Part shown: one piece after another, positions 26,432 to 34,292 of the stretch | Numbering within the stretch: the stretch's first letter is position 1 | Layout of the letters: every line of letters starts with the position of its first letter | DNA from: Mycoplasma sp. CAG:776 | GTDB taxonomy: Bacteria > Bacillota_I > Bacilli_A > RF39 > UBA660 | DNA length: 56,001 nt | Direction of reading: 5' to 3' | NCBI GenBank assembly: GCA_000438195.1 | Contig: FR903072.1 | Location: 1 to 56,001 of the forward strand | The notes under the pieces: generated by a model | What the model was told of the DNA's origin: nothing | The model's database searches: none | The model's input: only the letters and a program-made list of their open reading frames with translations | Translations under genes and position numbers: made by a program

Positions 26432-27709
26432 CTAAATTTCATATGGTGTGGAAGAAGTTCCATTTCCTGATTTTATTGCTACATTACTTGCTATATTAAT
26501 AACCGGACGAACACCCCACTCGTTATCCACGCCCCAATAGTTGAGAGAATCATCCGAATCGACAGAGAACACGCGATTAGAACTATTGCTAAAAATATAC
26601 GGAGACATAGTCCAATAAATGCTGTTATTATATAAGTAATAACTATGATTTTTTTCCTTGAATACTCCTCCAGCCATTGATACTTCATCTGCGGTAATAA
26701 GTCCTATTGGATTAGTTAAGGCTTTATTCCCTTTACTACTTGATGAGGTTGTATACAAATCAGCGCTATTACTACATTTTAATGTTGGTGCTTTATTATC
26801 TGCTAATCTTCCGTATGCAGCATATGAAAGGCTTGAGGCGGTATTACTCCATGATCCACTTGCTAAATCTCTATCTCCACAAAATCCTGCTTCTTTACTG
26901 ATCTTATCCGCATAACTTGCTAGATTACTATTATACCAATTATCTATTACTGTTTTAATTGGACTATTCGTTGTATTTCCATGTTGCTCTCCTTTTGTAT
27001 ACATATAACCCGCATATTCGCCTCCATTATATCTTGTATTAAATGTTTGTCTACTATCAATCATAGTGCTATCTCCTGTTGTCTTAGTACTTGTTCCGTT
27101 ATAGATTAACCTGATACTTCCATCTCCATTGATCCTAATGATCCGCCAATAATATCCCGCAAATGTCACCCAATTATTGGTTACTGCGCCTCTAAAATAG
27201 TAACTATCTCCCCAGTCATCTTGGGCTTTATATAATCCCTCATCTATTGTCGCCACTTTTGAAAAATTTGGTGTCCCGCTATTAACTTTATTATTTGCTA
27301 ATATTGTATCCTTTAACGTTGGTTCTTTATCAAAATATAAATAACACTTTGTTCCTTTGGTAGTCATTGGAGTAATAGTTAAATTTTTAGTATTCATATC
27401 ATAAGTGATGGTCATATTTTGTTTTTCATCACCTATTTTACAATAACTTTTCTCTTGATTAAAAGTATATCCTGTATCAGGGATTTGATCTACTTTGGTG
27501 TAATCACTACCTTCTTCAAGATAAACACCGATTAAATTTAAATCCGATACTTCATAGTTAATCGTACCGTTTACTAAAGGTATACTTTGTATTATTCGAT
27601 ATTTTGCTCTTGTAAATGTAAAAATACAGACACTAATTATTCCTGTTACTAATACCCCCATTATAATATTTCTTTTTAAATGGCTTTTCTTTAAAGTTTG
27701 AAATTCCAT
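26432..27709 (-). CDS. Class A surface protein with DGR-like variable region
   Basis: 425 aa: basic N-terminus MEFQTLKKSHLKRN, one membrane helix (15-33), FTRAKYR, a beta-rich domain to about 130 ending GTKCYLYFD, then a C-type-lectin-like domain. That domain has YYFRGAVTNNWVTFAGYYWR in its first part, GFCGDRD, LITADEVSMAGG, YWTMSP, the variable segment, GVRPVINI and the end SSTPYEI. The protein is presumably anchored and outward-facing; the ligand is unknown. It is preceded by the shared promoter/leader module. Confidence 0.8.
   Translation of the reverse strand: MEFQTLKKSHLKRNIIMGVLVTGIISVCIFTFTRAKYRIIQSIPLVNGTINYEVSDLNLIGVYLEEGSDYTKVDQIPDTGYTFNQEKSYCKIGDEKQNMTITYDMNTKNLTITPMTTKGTKCYLYFDKEPTLKDTILANNKVNSGTPNFSKVATIDEGLYKAQDDWGDSYYFRGAVTNNWVTFAGYYWRIIRINGDGSIRLIYNGTSTKTTGDSTMIDSRQTFNTRYNGGEYAGYMYTKGEQHGNTTNSPIKTVIDNWYNSNLASYADKISKEAGFCGDRDLASGSWSNTASSLSYAAYGRLADNKAPTLKCSNSADLYTTSSSSKGNKALTNPIGLITADEVSMAGGVFKEKNHSYYLYNNSIYWTMSPYIFSNSSNRVFSVDSDDSLNYWGVDNEWGVRPVINIASNVAIKSGNGTSSTPYEI
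26504..26607 (-). repeat. DGR-like variable region VR4
   Basis: 104 nt from TGTCTCCG to GGTGTTCGTCCG. It keeps GTG-TTC, TCG, CTC-AAC, TGG and GTG of the template-like copy, including its TGG codon. Codons opposite AAC/AAT are replaced (AGC, TCT, CGC, GAT, GAT, TAT, GGC, GAT). The ending GTTCGTCCG is shared with VR5 but not with VR3 or VR6, suggesting a second template lineage. Confidence 0.65.
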
Positions 27710-27764
27710 AATTTTTCCTCTTTTCTCATGAATAGTAACATATCTTTAGATAAATTACATGTGA

Positions 27765-27866
27765 TTCGACAAAGGTTGTCAAAACTTGTCAGAAGTTCTT
27801 GTGCATTATAAATTGCATTATTTTATGTTATATTTCTAATATACATTATTATTGAGGATTAGTCAA
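27765..27866 (-). promoter_or_regulatory. Surface-gene promoter and repeat element
   Basis: TTGACT (27866-27861), 17 nt, TATATT (27843-27838), then the leader element GACAAGTTTTGAC+AACCTTTGTCGAA (27790-27765). Essentially identical modules precede the other class A genes. Confidence 0.8.
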
Positions 27867-28002
27867 TTATAATGTTATTGTTATACATATTTTATTTTAC
27901 TAAAAAAAGAAAGGTTTACTAATTATATTGACTTAATAAAAAAAACAATATTATTTAATGAAAAATATTGATTTTATTAATAAAAGTGAACAATTTGGCA
28001 AT

Positions 28003-28031
28003 TTGACTTTCCTCTCTTTTTTCTGTATAGT
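28003..28031 (+). promoter_or_regulatory. Promoter of the dead PD-(D/E)XK gene
   Basis: TTGACT, 17-nt spacer, TATAGT. Both the boxes and the preceding roughly 50 nt match the promoter region of the intact relative at 53558-53586. Confidence 0.65.
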
Positions 28032-28058
28032 GGTACCAAAAAATATAGAGGAAATTAT

Positions 28059-28292
28059 ATGGACATTCTCTTTAAAGGAACTCTTGTCAGTGAAAGTAAT
28101 AGAGAATTATTAGAATACTTATTAGAATAACTATTAAAATTTCCAAACATTATTTAAAAAGAAAATTACTTAATATTATTTAAGAACTAAACATGATATA
28201 AATAAAAAAATATTCAAAAACAAATTTTATTTTATTATTGTAAAAATTGACAAAAAAAAGAAAAAAATTAAAAATTACAATTAATTCTGTTT
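28059..28292 (+). pseudogene. Remnant of a PD-(D/E)XK nuclease-family (PDDEXK_2/Rpn-like) gene
   Basis: The ATG frame reads DILFKGTLVSESNRELLEYL, then stops. Further on, fragments such as NKKIFKNKFYFIIVKIDK match the interior of the intact gene at 52691-53509. Several stops and a large internal deletion make it non-functional. The GAGG ribosome site and promoter survive. Confidence 0.8.
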
Positions 28293-28297
28293 TTTTA

Positions 28298-28325
28298 TTC
28301 AAAAGTTCTAATTATATAGTATAAT
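28298..28325 (+). promoter_or_regulatory. Possible promoter of the template-like transcript
   Basis: TTCAAA (28298-28303), 16-nt spacer, TATAAT (28320-28325), about 35 nt before the template-like repeat. The -35 box is weak. Confidence 0.4.
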
Positions 28326-28358
28326 AAAATTGGTTAATCTAAAATCTGTAGACTTTTT

Positions 28359-28465
28359 TGTCTCCGCGTAACTTTAACAGCAGTAATGCTAACGTGTTCG
28401 CTGTGAATTCGAATGGCTTCCTCAACAACTGGAACGTGAATAACACAACGCCAGGTGTGCGCCCA
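28359..28465 (+). repeat. DGR template-repeat-like sequence (TR)
   Basis: 107 nt from TGTCTCCG to GGTGTGCGCCCA, homologous to the variable regions of the six surface-gene copies and to nothing beyond their edges. Eleven of its 35 codons in the homologous frame are AAC or AAT, placed where the targets vary. The fixed codons (GCT, GTG-TTC, GTG, TCG, GGC, CTC, GTG, GGT) equal those of the targets at the nucleotide level. G+C is about 49% by hand count, against very A+T-rich surroundings. Adenine-rich codons at diversified sites are the hallmark of a DGR template. A displaced, decayed variable region is the alternative. Confidence 0.7.
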
Positions 28466-28594
28466 ATATCCTTTTAAACTTAATATTTGGCTAAGGCTAA
28501 ATAAAAAAGCATTAGGATACAAGATTAATCATTGGATAAACCTAAACATTTAATATTGATGTTTTAAATCTTGCATTTAAAACTATCACAATAT

Positions 28595-28612
28595 AGGGCA
28601 TTGCCCTTTTTT
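28595..28612 (+). terminator. Small intrinsic terminator after the template locus
   Basis: Five-base-pair stem AGGGC/GCCCT with loop ATT, followed by a T run; it would also insulate the prepilin gene. Confidence 0.6.
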
Positions 28613-28680
28613 CTTTACATTAAATCATTCTATTTCTTTCCTTATTTAATGAAATAGTTTATAATTAAAGTGGTGATAAT

Positions 28681-29016
28681 ATGAATAAGAAAGGATTTAC
28701 ATTAATAGAGCTTTTAGCAACAATTGCAATTATGACAGTTTTAGCAACCGTTTTAACTATGAATGTTCTAAATATTTTTGATAACAAAAAGAAAATAGCC
28801 GAAGAAAATAAAAATAATATTATCATCACTGCAGCTAATGTATATTTAGAACTAAACGAAAATAAAAGCCTTAAAGAAACATGTAAAACAAGTGGATGCA
28901 ATATATCAACAAATACTCTAATAAAAAATGGATTATTAAACGAAGAAGATGTGGATAATAATAAAGTTATAAACATTTATTATGAAAATAAAGAACAAAA
29001 ATATAAAATAAGTTAA
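28681..29016 (+). CDS. Type IV pilin-like (pseudopilin) protein
   Basis: 111 aa with a canonical class III prepilin leader: MNKKG followed by FTLIELLATIAIM, glutamate at +5 after the cleavage site, and a hydrophobic helix to about residue 30. A small soluble domain has two cysteines (about 82 and 87). Such proteins assemble into competence or type IV pili and need a prepilin peptidase (PilD/ComC), which is not in this window. TATAAT at 28660-28665 may be its promoter. It ends 9 nt before tdk. Confidence 0.85.
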   Translation: MNKKGFTLIELLATIAIMTVLATVLTMNVLNIFDNKKKIAEENKNNIIITAANVYLELNENKSLKETCKTSGCNISTNTLIKNGLLNEEDVDNNKVINIYYENKEQKYKIS

Positions 29017-29025
29017 GGAGGAAGT

Positions 29026-29661
29026 ATGGCAAAATTATGGTATCGATATAGTGCAATGAATGCAGGAAAGTCAACAATGGCTATGCAAGTAGCTCATAAC
29101 TACGAAGAATTAGAAGGAAAAGTTTTAGTTTGGAAACCCATGATAGATACAAAAGGTGAAGACACAATTGTAAGTAGAATTGGAATTACAAGAAAAGTAG
29201 ATAGACTTTTAAGTGAAGAAGAATCACCAATCAATATAATAAAAATTAAACTAAATGAAAAAGAACATATAGATGCTATTATAATTGATGAAGCTCAATT
29301 TTTAACAGAAGAACAAGTAAACGAATTATTTTATATTAGTAAAAAATTTAATATAACCATATTATGTTATGGCTTGCGTTGTGATTTTCAAATGAAGCCC
29401 TTTCCAGGGTCTGCAAGACTCCTAGCTATTGCAGACTCTATTGAAGAGCTAAAAACTATGTGTAAATGCAAAAAAAGAAAAGCAACTCAAAATTTAAGAT
29501 TCATTAATGGCTTACCAACTTTTGAAGGAGACCAAGTCGCTATTGATGGAGAAGATCAAATTACTTATGAATCAGTATGTGGCGAGTGCTATATTAATTA
29601 TTATTTAGAATGGAAGAAAAATAAAGAAGAAACTCTAAAAAGAGAAAGGAAAAGAAAATGA
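29026..29661 (+). CDS. tdk: Thymidine kinase
   Basis: Salvages thymidine to dTMP. 211 aa, type II fold: P-loop SAMNAGKST near residue 11, Walker B-like IIIDEAQFL near 87, the lasso region, a first zinc Cys pair (CKC near 146) and a second, CGEC, near 186. AGGAGG precedes the ATG. Its last 4 nt overlap rnr (ATGA), so the two genes are co-translated. Confidence 0.95.
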   Translation: MAKLWYRYSAMNAGKSTMAMQVAHNYEELEGKVLVWKPMIDTKGEDTIVSRIGITRKVDRLLSEEESPINIIKIKLNEKEHIDAIIIDEAQFLTEEQVNELFYISKKFNITILCYGLRCDFQMKPFPGSARLLAIADSIEELKTMCKCKKRKATQNLRFINGLPTFEGDQVAIDGEDQITYESVCGECYINYYLEWKKNKEETLKRERKRK

Positions 29662-31787
29662 AAGAACAAATATTAGAAAGTTTAAAAAATATCCATGAAG
29701 CAAAAGCATTAATTGAAATTAACGACTTATTAAAACTAACAACCGTAGAAGAATATCAAGAACTACAAAAAAATATAGAAGAATTAGTAAATGAATATCA
29801 AGTTTTCAAAACTAAAAAAGACAAATATCTATTAATGAAAAACTGTCCCGGATTAAAAATTGGAAAATTATCAGTAAATAAAAAAGGATTTGGATTTCTC
29901 CTTCTTGAAAAAGAAGATGATATCTATATTGGAAAAAATGATATGAATGGAGCAATCAACAACGATATTGTCTTAGTGGAAGTAACAGAAAAAGGACTAG
30001 AGCCAGCCGGAAAAGTATTAAAAATAATAAAAAGAGAATTAGAAAATATTGTTGGAGAAGTAAAAGTAATTGGTAAAAAAAAGATACTAGAACCAGATGA
30101 TGATAAAGTAAATTTAAAAATTTATTTAACACCGGAAACAAGCAAAAACTGTGTAGAAGGTCATAAAGTTTTAGCAAGATTATCAAAAAAAATTGATAAT
30201 AAAACTTACACAGCTGATTGTCTTAAAATACTAGGACACAAAGATGATGCCGGAATAGATATTTTAAGTATTGCCTATAAATACGGAATATATGAAGAAT
30301 TCAGTCATGATACAGAAAAAGAACTAAATAATATACCAGAAGAAGTAGATGAAAAAGAATTAATAGATAGAACAGATTTAACAAGCAAAATGATATTTAC
30401 AATTGATGGAGCCGATACTAAAGATATAGATGATGCTATAAGCTTAGAAGTAAAAGATAATATCTATACTCTAGGAGTTCATATCGCCGATGTTTCCCAC
30501 TATGTAAAAGAAAACACAGCCTTAGGTGATGATGCCTATGAAAGAGGAACATCTTCCTATCTTGCTGATACTGTAATACCAATGATACCACATAAATTAT
30601 CCAATGGCATATGTTCCCTAAATGAAGGTGTTATAAGATTAACTATGAGTTGTGTTATGGATATTAACAAAAACGGGGATGTTATTAGTTATGATATCTT
30701 CCCAAGTTATATCAAGTCTAATAAAAAAATGACCTATGATAATGTAAATGAAATTTTAGAAAATGATCGTATTCCCGAAGGATATGAACCTTATGCTGAT
30801 ACTTTAAAACAAATGCATGAATTAGCCCAAATATTAAGAAAGAAAAAAGTAAATCGTGGATATATTGAATTTGATATTCCTGAAGCTAAAATAGTTCAAG
30901 ATGAAAATGGAAAAGCCATAGGTATTAAAAAAAGAGAACAAAGATCGGGTGAGAGTTTAATTGAAGATTTTATGATTGCCGCAAATGAAACAGTTGCAAC
31001 TCATATAAGTAATATGGAATTACCATTTATCTATCGTGTTCATGACCTACCAAACTCTGAAAAAATAGAAGACTTTCTAAATTTAGTAAAAGCATTAGGA
31101 TATCACATTAAAACCAACATTAAAGAAATAACTCCTAAAACCATGCAAAAACTATTAGAAGAATTAAAAGATAAACCAGAATTTCCAATTTTATCTAGTC
31201 TTTTATTAAGAAGTATGAAAAAAGCTGAATACTCTAAAACCAATATTGGACACTTTGGATTAGCTAGTACTAATTATACACACTTTACTTCTCCAATCAG
31301 AAGATTCCCTGATCTAACTGTTCATAGACTACTAAAAAAATATTTAATTGAAAAAGATTTTAGTATGTCAACCATAAACTTTTTAGAGCATTCTTTAGTA
31401 GAAATTGCTGAACACTCTAGTGAAAGAGAAGTAGCAGCCACTAATGCTGAAAGAGATGTAAATGATATGAAGATGGCTGAATATATGGAAAGCCATATAG
31501 GAGAAGTTTATGAAGGAATCATTAGTAGTGTAACAAGTTTTGGCTTCTTTGTAGAATTACCAAATTTAGTTGAAGGCTTAGTTCATATCAGCAATATTCC
31601 TGGAGATTATTATGAATATGTACCAGAATTATTATCACTAATAGGTAAAAGTACTAAAAAAACATATCGTATAGGAGATAAAATAAAAATAAAAGTTGCA
31701 AATGCTTCCAAAGAAACAGCCCAAATTGATTTTGACATAGAAGGTGAAAAAAATGATCGAAATAAAAAACAAAAAAGCCTACTTTGA
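29658..31787 (+). CDS. rnr: Ribonuclease R
   Basis: 3'-5' exoribonuclease that degrades structured RNA and, with SmpB/tmRNA, defective mRNAs. 709 aa: N-terminal helical/cold-shock region (1-220), RNB catalytic core with TIDGADTKDIDDAISLE near 250 holding the metal-binding aspartates, HFTSPIRRFPDL near 535, and a C-terminal S1 domain (GEVYEGIISSVTSFGFFVEL). It overlaps tdk and smpB. The rnr-smpB pairing is common in Firmicutes and matches their joint role in trans-translation. Confidence 0.96.
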   Translation: MKEQILESLKNIHEAKALIEINDLLKLTTVEEYQELQKNIEELVNEYQVFKTKKDKYLLMKNCPGLKIGKLSVNKKGFGFLLLEKEDDIYIGKNDMNGAINNDIVLVEVTEKGLEPAGKVLKIIKRELENIVGEVKVIGKKKILEPDDDKVNLKIYLTPETSKNCVEGHKVLARLSKKIDNKTYTADCLKILGHKDDAGIDILSIAYKYGIYEEFSHDTEKELNNIPEEVDEKELIDRTDLTSKMIFTIDGADTKDIDDAISLEVKDNIYTLGVHIADVSHYVKENTALGDDAYERGTSSYLADTVIPMIPHKLSNGICSLNEGVIRLTMSCVMDINKNGDVISYDIFPSYIKSNKKMTYDNVNEILENDRIPEGYEPYADTLKQMHELAQILRKKKVNRGYIEFDIPEAKIVQDENGKAIGIKKREQRSGESLIEDFMIAANETVATHISNMELPFIYRVHDLPNSEKIEDFLNLVKALGYHIKTNIKEITPKTMQKLLEELKDKPEFPILSSLLLRSMKKAEYSKTNIGHFGLASTNYTHFTSPIRRFPDLTVHRLLKKYLIEKDFSMSTINFLEHSLVEIAEHSSEREVAATNAERDVNDMKMAEYMESHIGEVYEGIISSVTSFGFFVELPNLVEGLVHISNIPGDYYEYVPELLSLIGKSTKKTYRIGDKIKIKVANASKETAQIDFDIEGEKNDRNKKQKSLL

Positions 31788-32184
31788 TTATATGATCTTA
31801 GAAGAAATAGAAGCAGGAATATCTTTAGTAGGAACTGAAATAAAATCAGTAAGAAAAGGTAGTGTAGACTTAAAAGACTCGTTTATTACAATTAAAAATA
31901 ATGAAGCATTCGTATTAAATATGTACATAGCCAAATATGAAGAAGGAAATAGATTCAACCATGATGAACGTAGAACTAGAAAATTATTATTACATAAAAA
32001 AGAAATAAAAAAACTAAAAGAAAAAATAAAAATCGAAGGACTAACGCTAATCCCATTAAAACTATATTTCAAAAAGAATTATGTAAAAGTATTAGTAGGA
32101 ATATGTAAAGGTAAGAAACTATATGATAAACGAGCATCTATTAAAGAAAGAGATTTAAAAAGAGAAACTAGATATTACAACTAG
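31753..32184 (+). CDS. smpB: SsrA-binding protein SmpB
   Basis: 143 aa; binds tmRNA and delivers it to stalled ribosomes. It shows AYFDYMILEEIEAGISLVGT, KGSVDLKDSF, FNHDERRTRKLLLHKKEI and the C-terminal GKKLYDKR plus basic tail. ATG 31753 was chosen, with AAGGTG 6 nt upstream; a GTG at 31744 lies inside that site. It overlaps the rnr 3' end by 35 nt. The tmRNA gene itself is not in the window. Confidence 0.96.
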   Translation: MIEIKNKKAYFDYMILEEIEAGISLVGTEIKSVRKGSVDLKDSFITIKNNEAFVLNMYIAKYEEGNRFNHDERRTRKLLLHKKEIKKLKEKIKIEGLTLIPLKLYFKKNYVKVLVGICKGKKLYDKRASIKERDLKRETRYYN

Positions 32185-32196
32185 TTTCTCTTTTTT
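32161..32196 (+). terminator. Terminator after tdk-rnr-smpB
   Basis: An 11-bp perfect stem AGAGAAACTAG/CTAGTTTCTCT, then six T. It overlaps the smpB stop codon. Confidence 0.92.
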
Positions 32197-32707
32197 ATCG
32201 AAAATAATCAATAAATAAAATAATGGAATTAATAACTAAAATAACACCAATAATTACTAGTACTGCATTAGAGAAAAATATACTATAAACACCAAGAGCA
32301 ATTAACACGATATTACTAATAGTTGAAAAGTTTTTATAGTTATTAAAACTAATTGAAGTAAGTAATCTGCTAATACCCATAAATATAAAGAAAAAACCTA
32401 AAACATAACGAATACTAGCTTCCAATACTCCACTAAGAATAATAAGTAACACGCCAATAATAACAGAAGCAATCGCAATGGTTAAATTAATATTTTTATA
32501 TTGAACAACATCTTTATTTTGATAATATAAAACAAAAGATTTAATACCATAAATGATAACAATAATACCCAGTACATAAAATAATAATTCTACTACTTCA
32601 TTACTTTTAAATATTAAAAGTATTCCTAAAACTAAATAAATAATTGGATTAAGTAAACTCCTAGCTTCTTTCATCTCTTTCTTTGGTTTAATAACTTCTG
32701 CTTTCAT
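32195..32707 (-). CDS. DUF308/HdeD-like membrane protein
   Basis: 170 aa with a short charged N-terminus and six hydrophobic helices arranged as the duplicated three-helix unit of HdeD/DUF308 proteins (VLGILLIFKSNEVVELLFYV ... GVLLIILSGVLE). In E. coli the family is linked to acid resistance; the function here is unknown. It has its own promoter and an AGGTGG ribosome site, and converges on smpB. Confidence 0.75.
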   Translation of the reverse strand: MKAEVIKPKKEMKEARSLLNPIIYLVLGILLIFKSNEVVELLFYVLGIIVIIYGIKSFVLYYQNKDVVQYKNINLTIAIASVIIGVLLIILSGVLEASIRYVLGFFFIFMGISRLLTSISFNNYKNFSTISNIVLIALGVYSIFFSNAVLVIIGVILVINSIILFIDYFR

Positions 32708-32723
32708 ATTCCACCTCTAATAT

Positions 32724-32752
32724 ATTATATAATGTTTAAAATATTTAAGCAA
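32724..32752 (-). promoter_or_regulatory. Promoter of the DUF308 gene
   Basis: On the minus strand TTGCTT (32752-32747), 17 nt, TATAAT (32729-32724), immediately after the surface gene's stop. Confidence 0.75.
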
Positions 32753-32758
32753 GAAAAA

Positions 32759-34030
32759 TTAAATTTCATACGGTGTTGAAGAGGTACCATTTCCTGATTT
32801 TATTGCTACATTACTTGCTATATTGATAACCGGACGAACACCAATCGCAAAACTCACGCTCCAATAATTGAGAGTGCCATTCGAATACACACGGAACACG
32901 CTAGCATCACTACCGTCAGAACCAAGCGGAGATATAGTCCAATAGTTTACATTATTATATAGGTAATAATTACTATTTTCACTACTCCGTGATCCCCCAG
33001 CCATTACTACTTCATCGGCTGTAATGAGTCCCATTGGATTAGCTAATTTCTTATTTCCTTTACTACTTGATGAACTCGTATACAAATCATTACTATTACT
33101 ACATTTTAAACTTGGACTTTTATTTGTATATAATCTTCTATATCCTGCATAGTAGATGGCACTACTAGGCTGACTACTCCATGAGTATCCACTTGACATT
33201 TCTCGATCCCCACAGAAGCCCGCTTCTGTACTTATTTTATCCGCATAACTTGCTAAATTACTACTATACCAATTATCTATTATTGTTTTAATTGGACTAT
33301 TTGTTGTATTTCCATGTTGCTCACCACTTGTATACATATATCCGACATATTCACTTTTATTATTATTGGAATTAAAAGCTGAATTTCCTATTACAGTATC
33401 ATTACCTGTTGTGTTGGTTGTAGTTCCATTATAGATTAATCGAATACTTTCATCACCATTAATTCTGATGATCCGCCAATAGTATCCGGCAAATCTAACC
33501 CAATTATTATTTACTGCCCCTCTAAAATAGTAACCCTCTCCCCAGTCATCTTCTGTTTTGTATACTCCTTCATCTGTTATTGCTACACTACTAAAATCTG
33601 GTGTTCCACTATTGATGGTATTATCTCTTTTGATGGCATCTACTAGTAATATAGGTTGTTCATCAAAATATAAATAACATTTTGTTCCCTTGGCAGTCAT
33701 TGGTGTTACACTTAATCCTCTAGTTGTACTATCATAACTTAACTTCATACTTTCATCTTTTTCCCCATTTACTGTACAATAGCTTTCTCCTGTTAATTCG
33801 TAATTCCCCTCTGGAATTGTTTCTACTTCTTTCCCATCTACCTTTATTGCTACAATATTTAAATCTGCTAAACTGTAATTGATCGTCCCTGTTACTAAAG
33901 GTATTGATTGTGTATTTTTATATTTTGCTCTTGTAAACGTAAGAATACAAGCACTAATAATTCCTACTACTAATATTCCAATGATAATATTTCTTTTCAA
34001 ATGACTTTTCTTTAATGTTTGAAACTCCAT
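32759..34030 (-). CDS. Class A surface protein with DGR-like variable region
   Basis: 423 aa with the same architecture as the gene at 26432-27709: MEFQTLKKSHLKRN, membrane helix 15-33, FTRAKYKNTQS, a beta-rich domain with a GKEVETIPEGNYEL variant, GTKCYLYFDEQ, then the lectin-like domain with RFAGYYWRIIRINGDES, GFCGDRE, LITADEVVMAGG, YWTISPL (Ile for the usual Met), the variable segment, GVRPVINI and SSTPYEI. Its first domain resembles that of the truncated gene at 16396-17022 more than that of 26432-27709, showing modular shuffling. Confidence 0.8.
   Translation of the reverse strand: MEFQTLKKSHLKRNIIIGILVVGIISACILTFTRAKYKNTQSIPLVTGTINYSLADLNIVAIKVDGKEVETIPEGNYELTGESYCTVNGEKDESMKLSYDSTTRGLSVTPMTAKGTKCYLYFDEQPILLVDAIKRDNTINSGTPDFSSVAITDEGVYKTEDDWGEGYYFRGAVNNNWVRFAGYYWRIIRINGDESIRLIYNGTTTNTTGNDTVIGNSAFNSNNNKSEYVGYMYTSGEQHGNTTNSPIKTIIDNWYSSNLASYADKISTEAGFCGDREMSSGYSWSSQPSSAIYYAGYRRLYTNKSPSLKCSNSNDLYTSSSSSKGNKKLANPMGLITADEVVMAGGSRSSENSNYYLYNNVNYWTISPLGSDGSDASVFRVYSNGTLNYWSVSFAIGVRPVINIASNVAIKSGNGTSSTPYEI
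32831..32934 (-). repeat. DGR-like variable region VR5
   Basis: 104 nt from TATCTCCG to GGTGTTCGTCCG. It retains GCT, GTG-TTC, TCG-AAT-GGC, CTC, TGG and GTG of the template-like copy. The AAT/AAC positions have become GAT, AGC, TAT, TAT, AGC, AGT and TTT. The TGG codon and the CGTCCG end are shared with VR4. Confidence 0.65.
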
Positions 34031-34085
34031 ACTTTCTCCTCTTTTCTCATGAATAATAACATAGTTTTAGAGAAGTTACATGGTA

Positions 34086-34177
34086 TTCGACAAAGGTTAT
34101 CAAAACCTGCTAAAATTATTACCACATAATTATCTATGTTATATTTCTAATATACATTATTGCTGAGGATTAGTCAA
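34086..34177 (-). promoter_or_regulatory. Surface-gene promoter and repeat element
   Basis: TTGACT (34177-34172), 17 nt, TATATT (34154-34149) and the shared leader element (34110-34086, with a CAGG variant of the first repeat). Confidence 0.8.
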
Positions 34178-34238
34178 TATTATTTTCAATATAACAATCA
34201 TAGCATCTTTAAATATTTACAAAATCAAAGAGTCAAAA

Positions 34239-34267
34239 TTGCATGTAAGAAATGATTATGATATAAT
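34239..34267 (+). promoter_or_regulatory. Promoter of the 34293 gene
   Basis: TTGCAT, 17-nt spacer, TATAAT, 25 nt before the start codon. Confidence 0.7.
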
Positions 34268-34292
34268 TAGTTAGAATAAGGAGGAGTAATAA

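Larger units (their letters stand above)
28332..28612 (+). ncRNA. Candidate noncoding template RNA of a DGR
   Basis: The stretch has no open frame: stops flank the repeat on both sides in its own frame (TAG at 28349, TAA shortly after 28470). It has a plausible -10 box upstream, the 107-nt template-like repeat at 28359-28465, and a stem AGGGC-ATT-GCCCT followed by six T at 28595-28612. Together these could yield an RNA of about 280 nt carrying the template, as DGRs need. Transcription is inferred; no reverse transcriptase or Avd-like gene lies nearby. Confidence 0.45.

Noticed and set aside
28334..28522. An open frame on the minus strand across the template-like locus
   Set aside because: It is a shadow of the G+C-rich repeat. 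There is no ribosome site or recognisable protein, and the homology to surface genes is on the plus strand.
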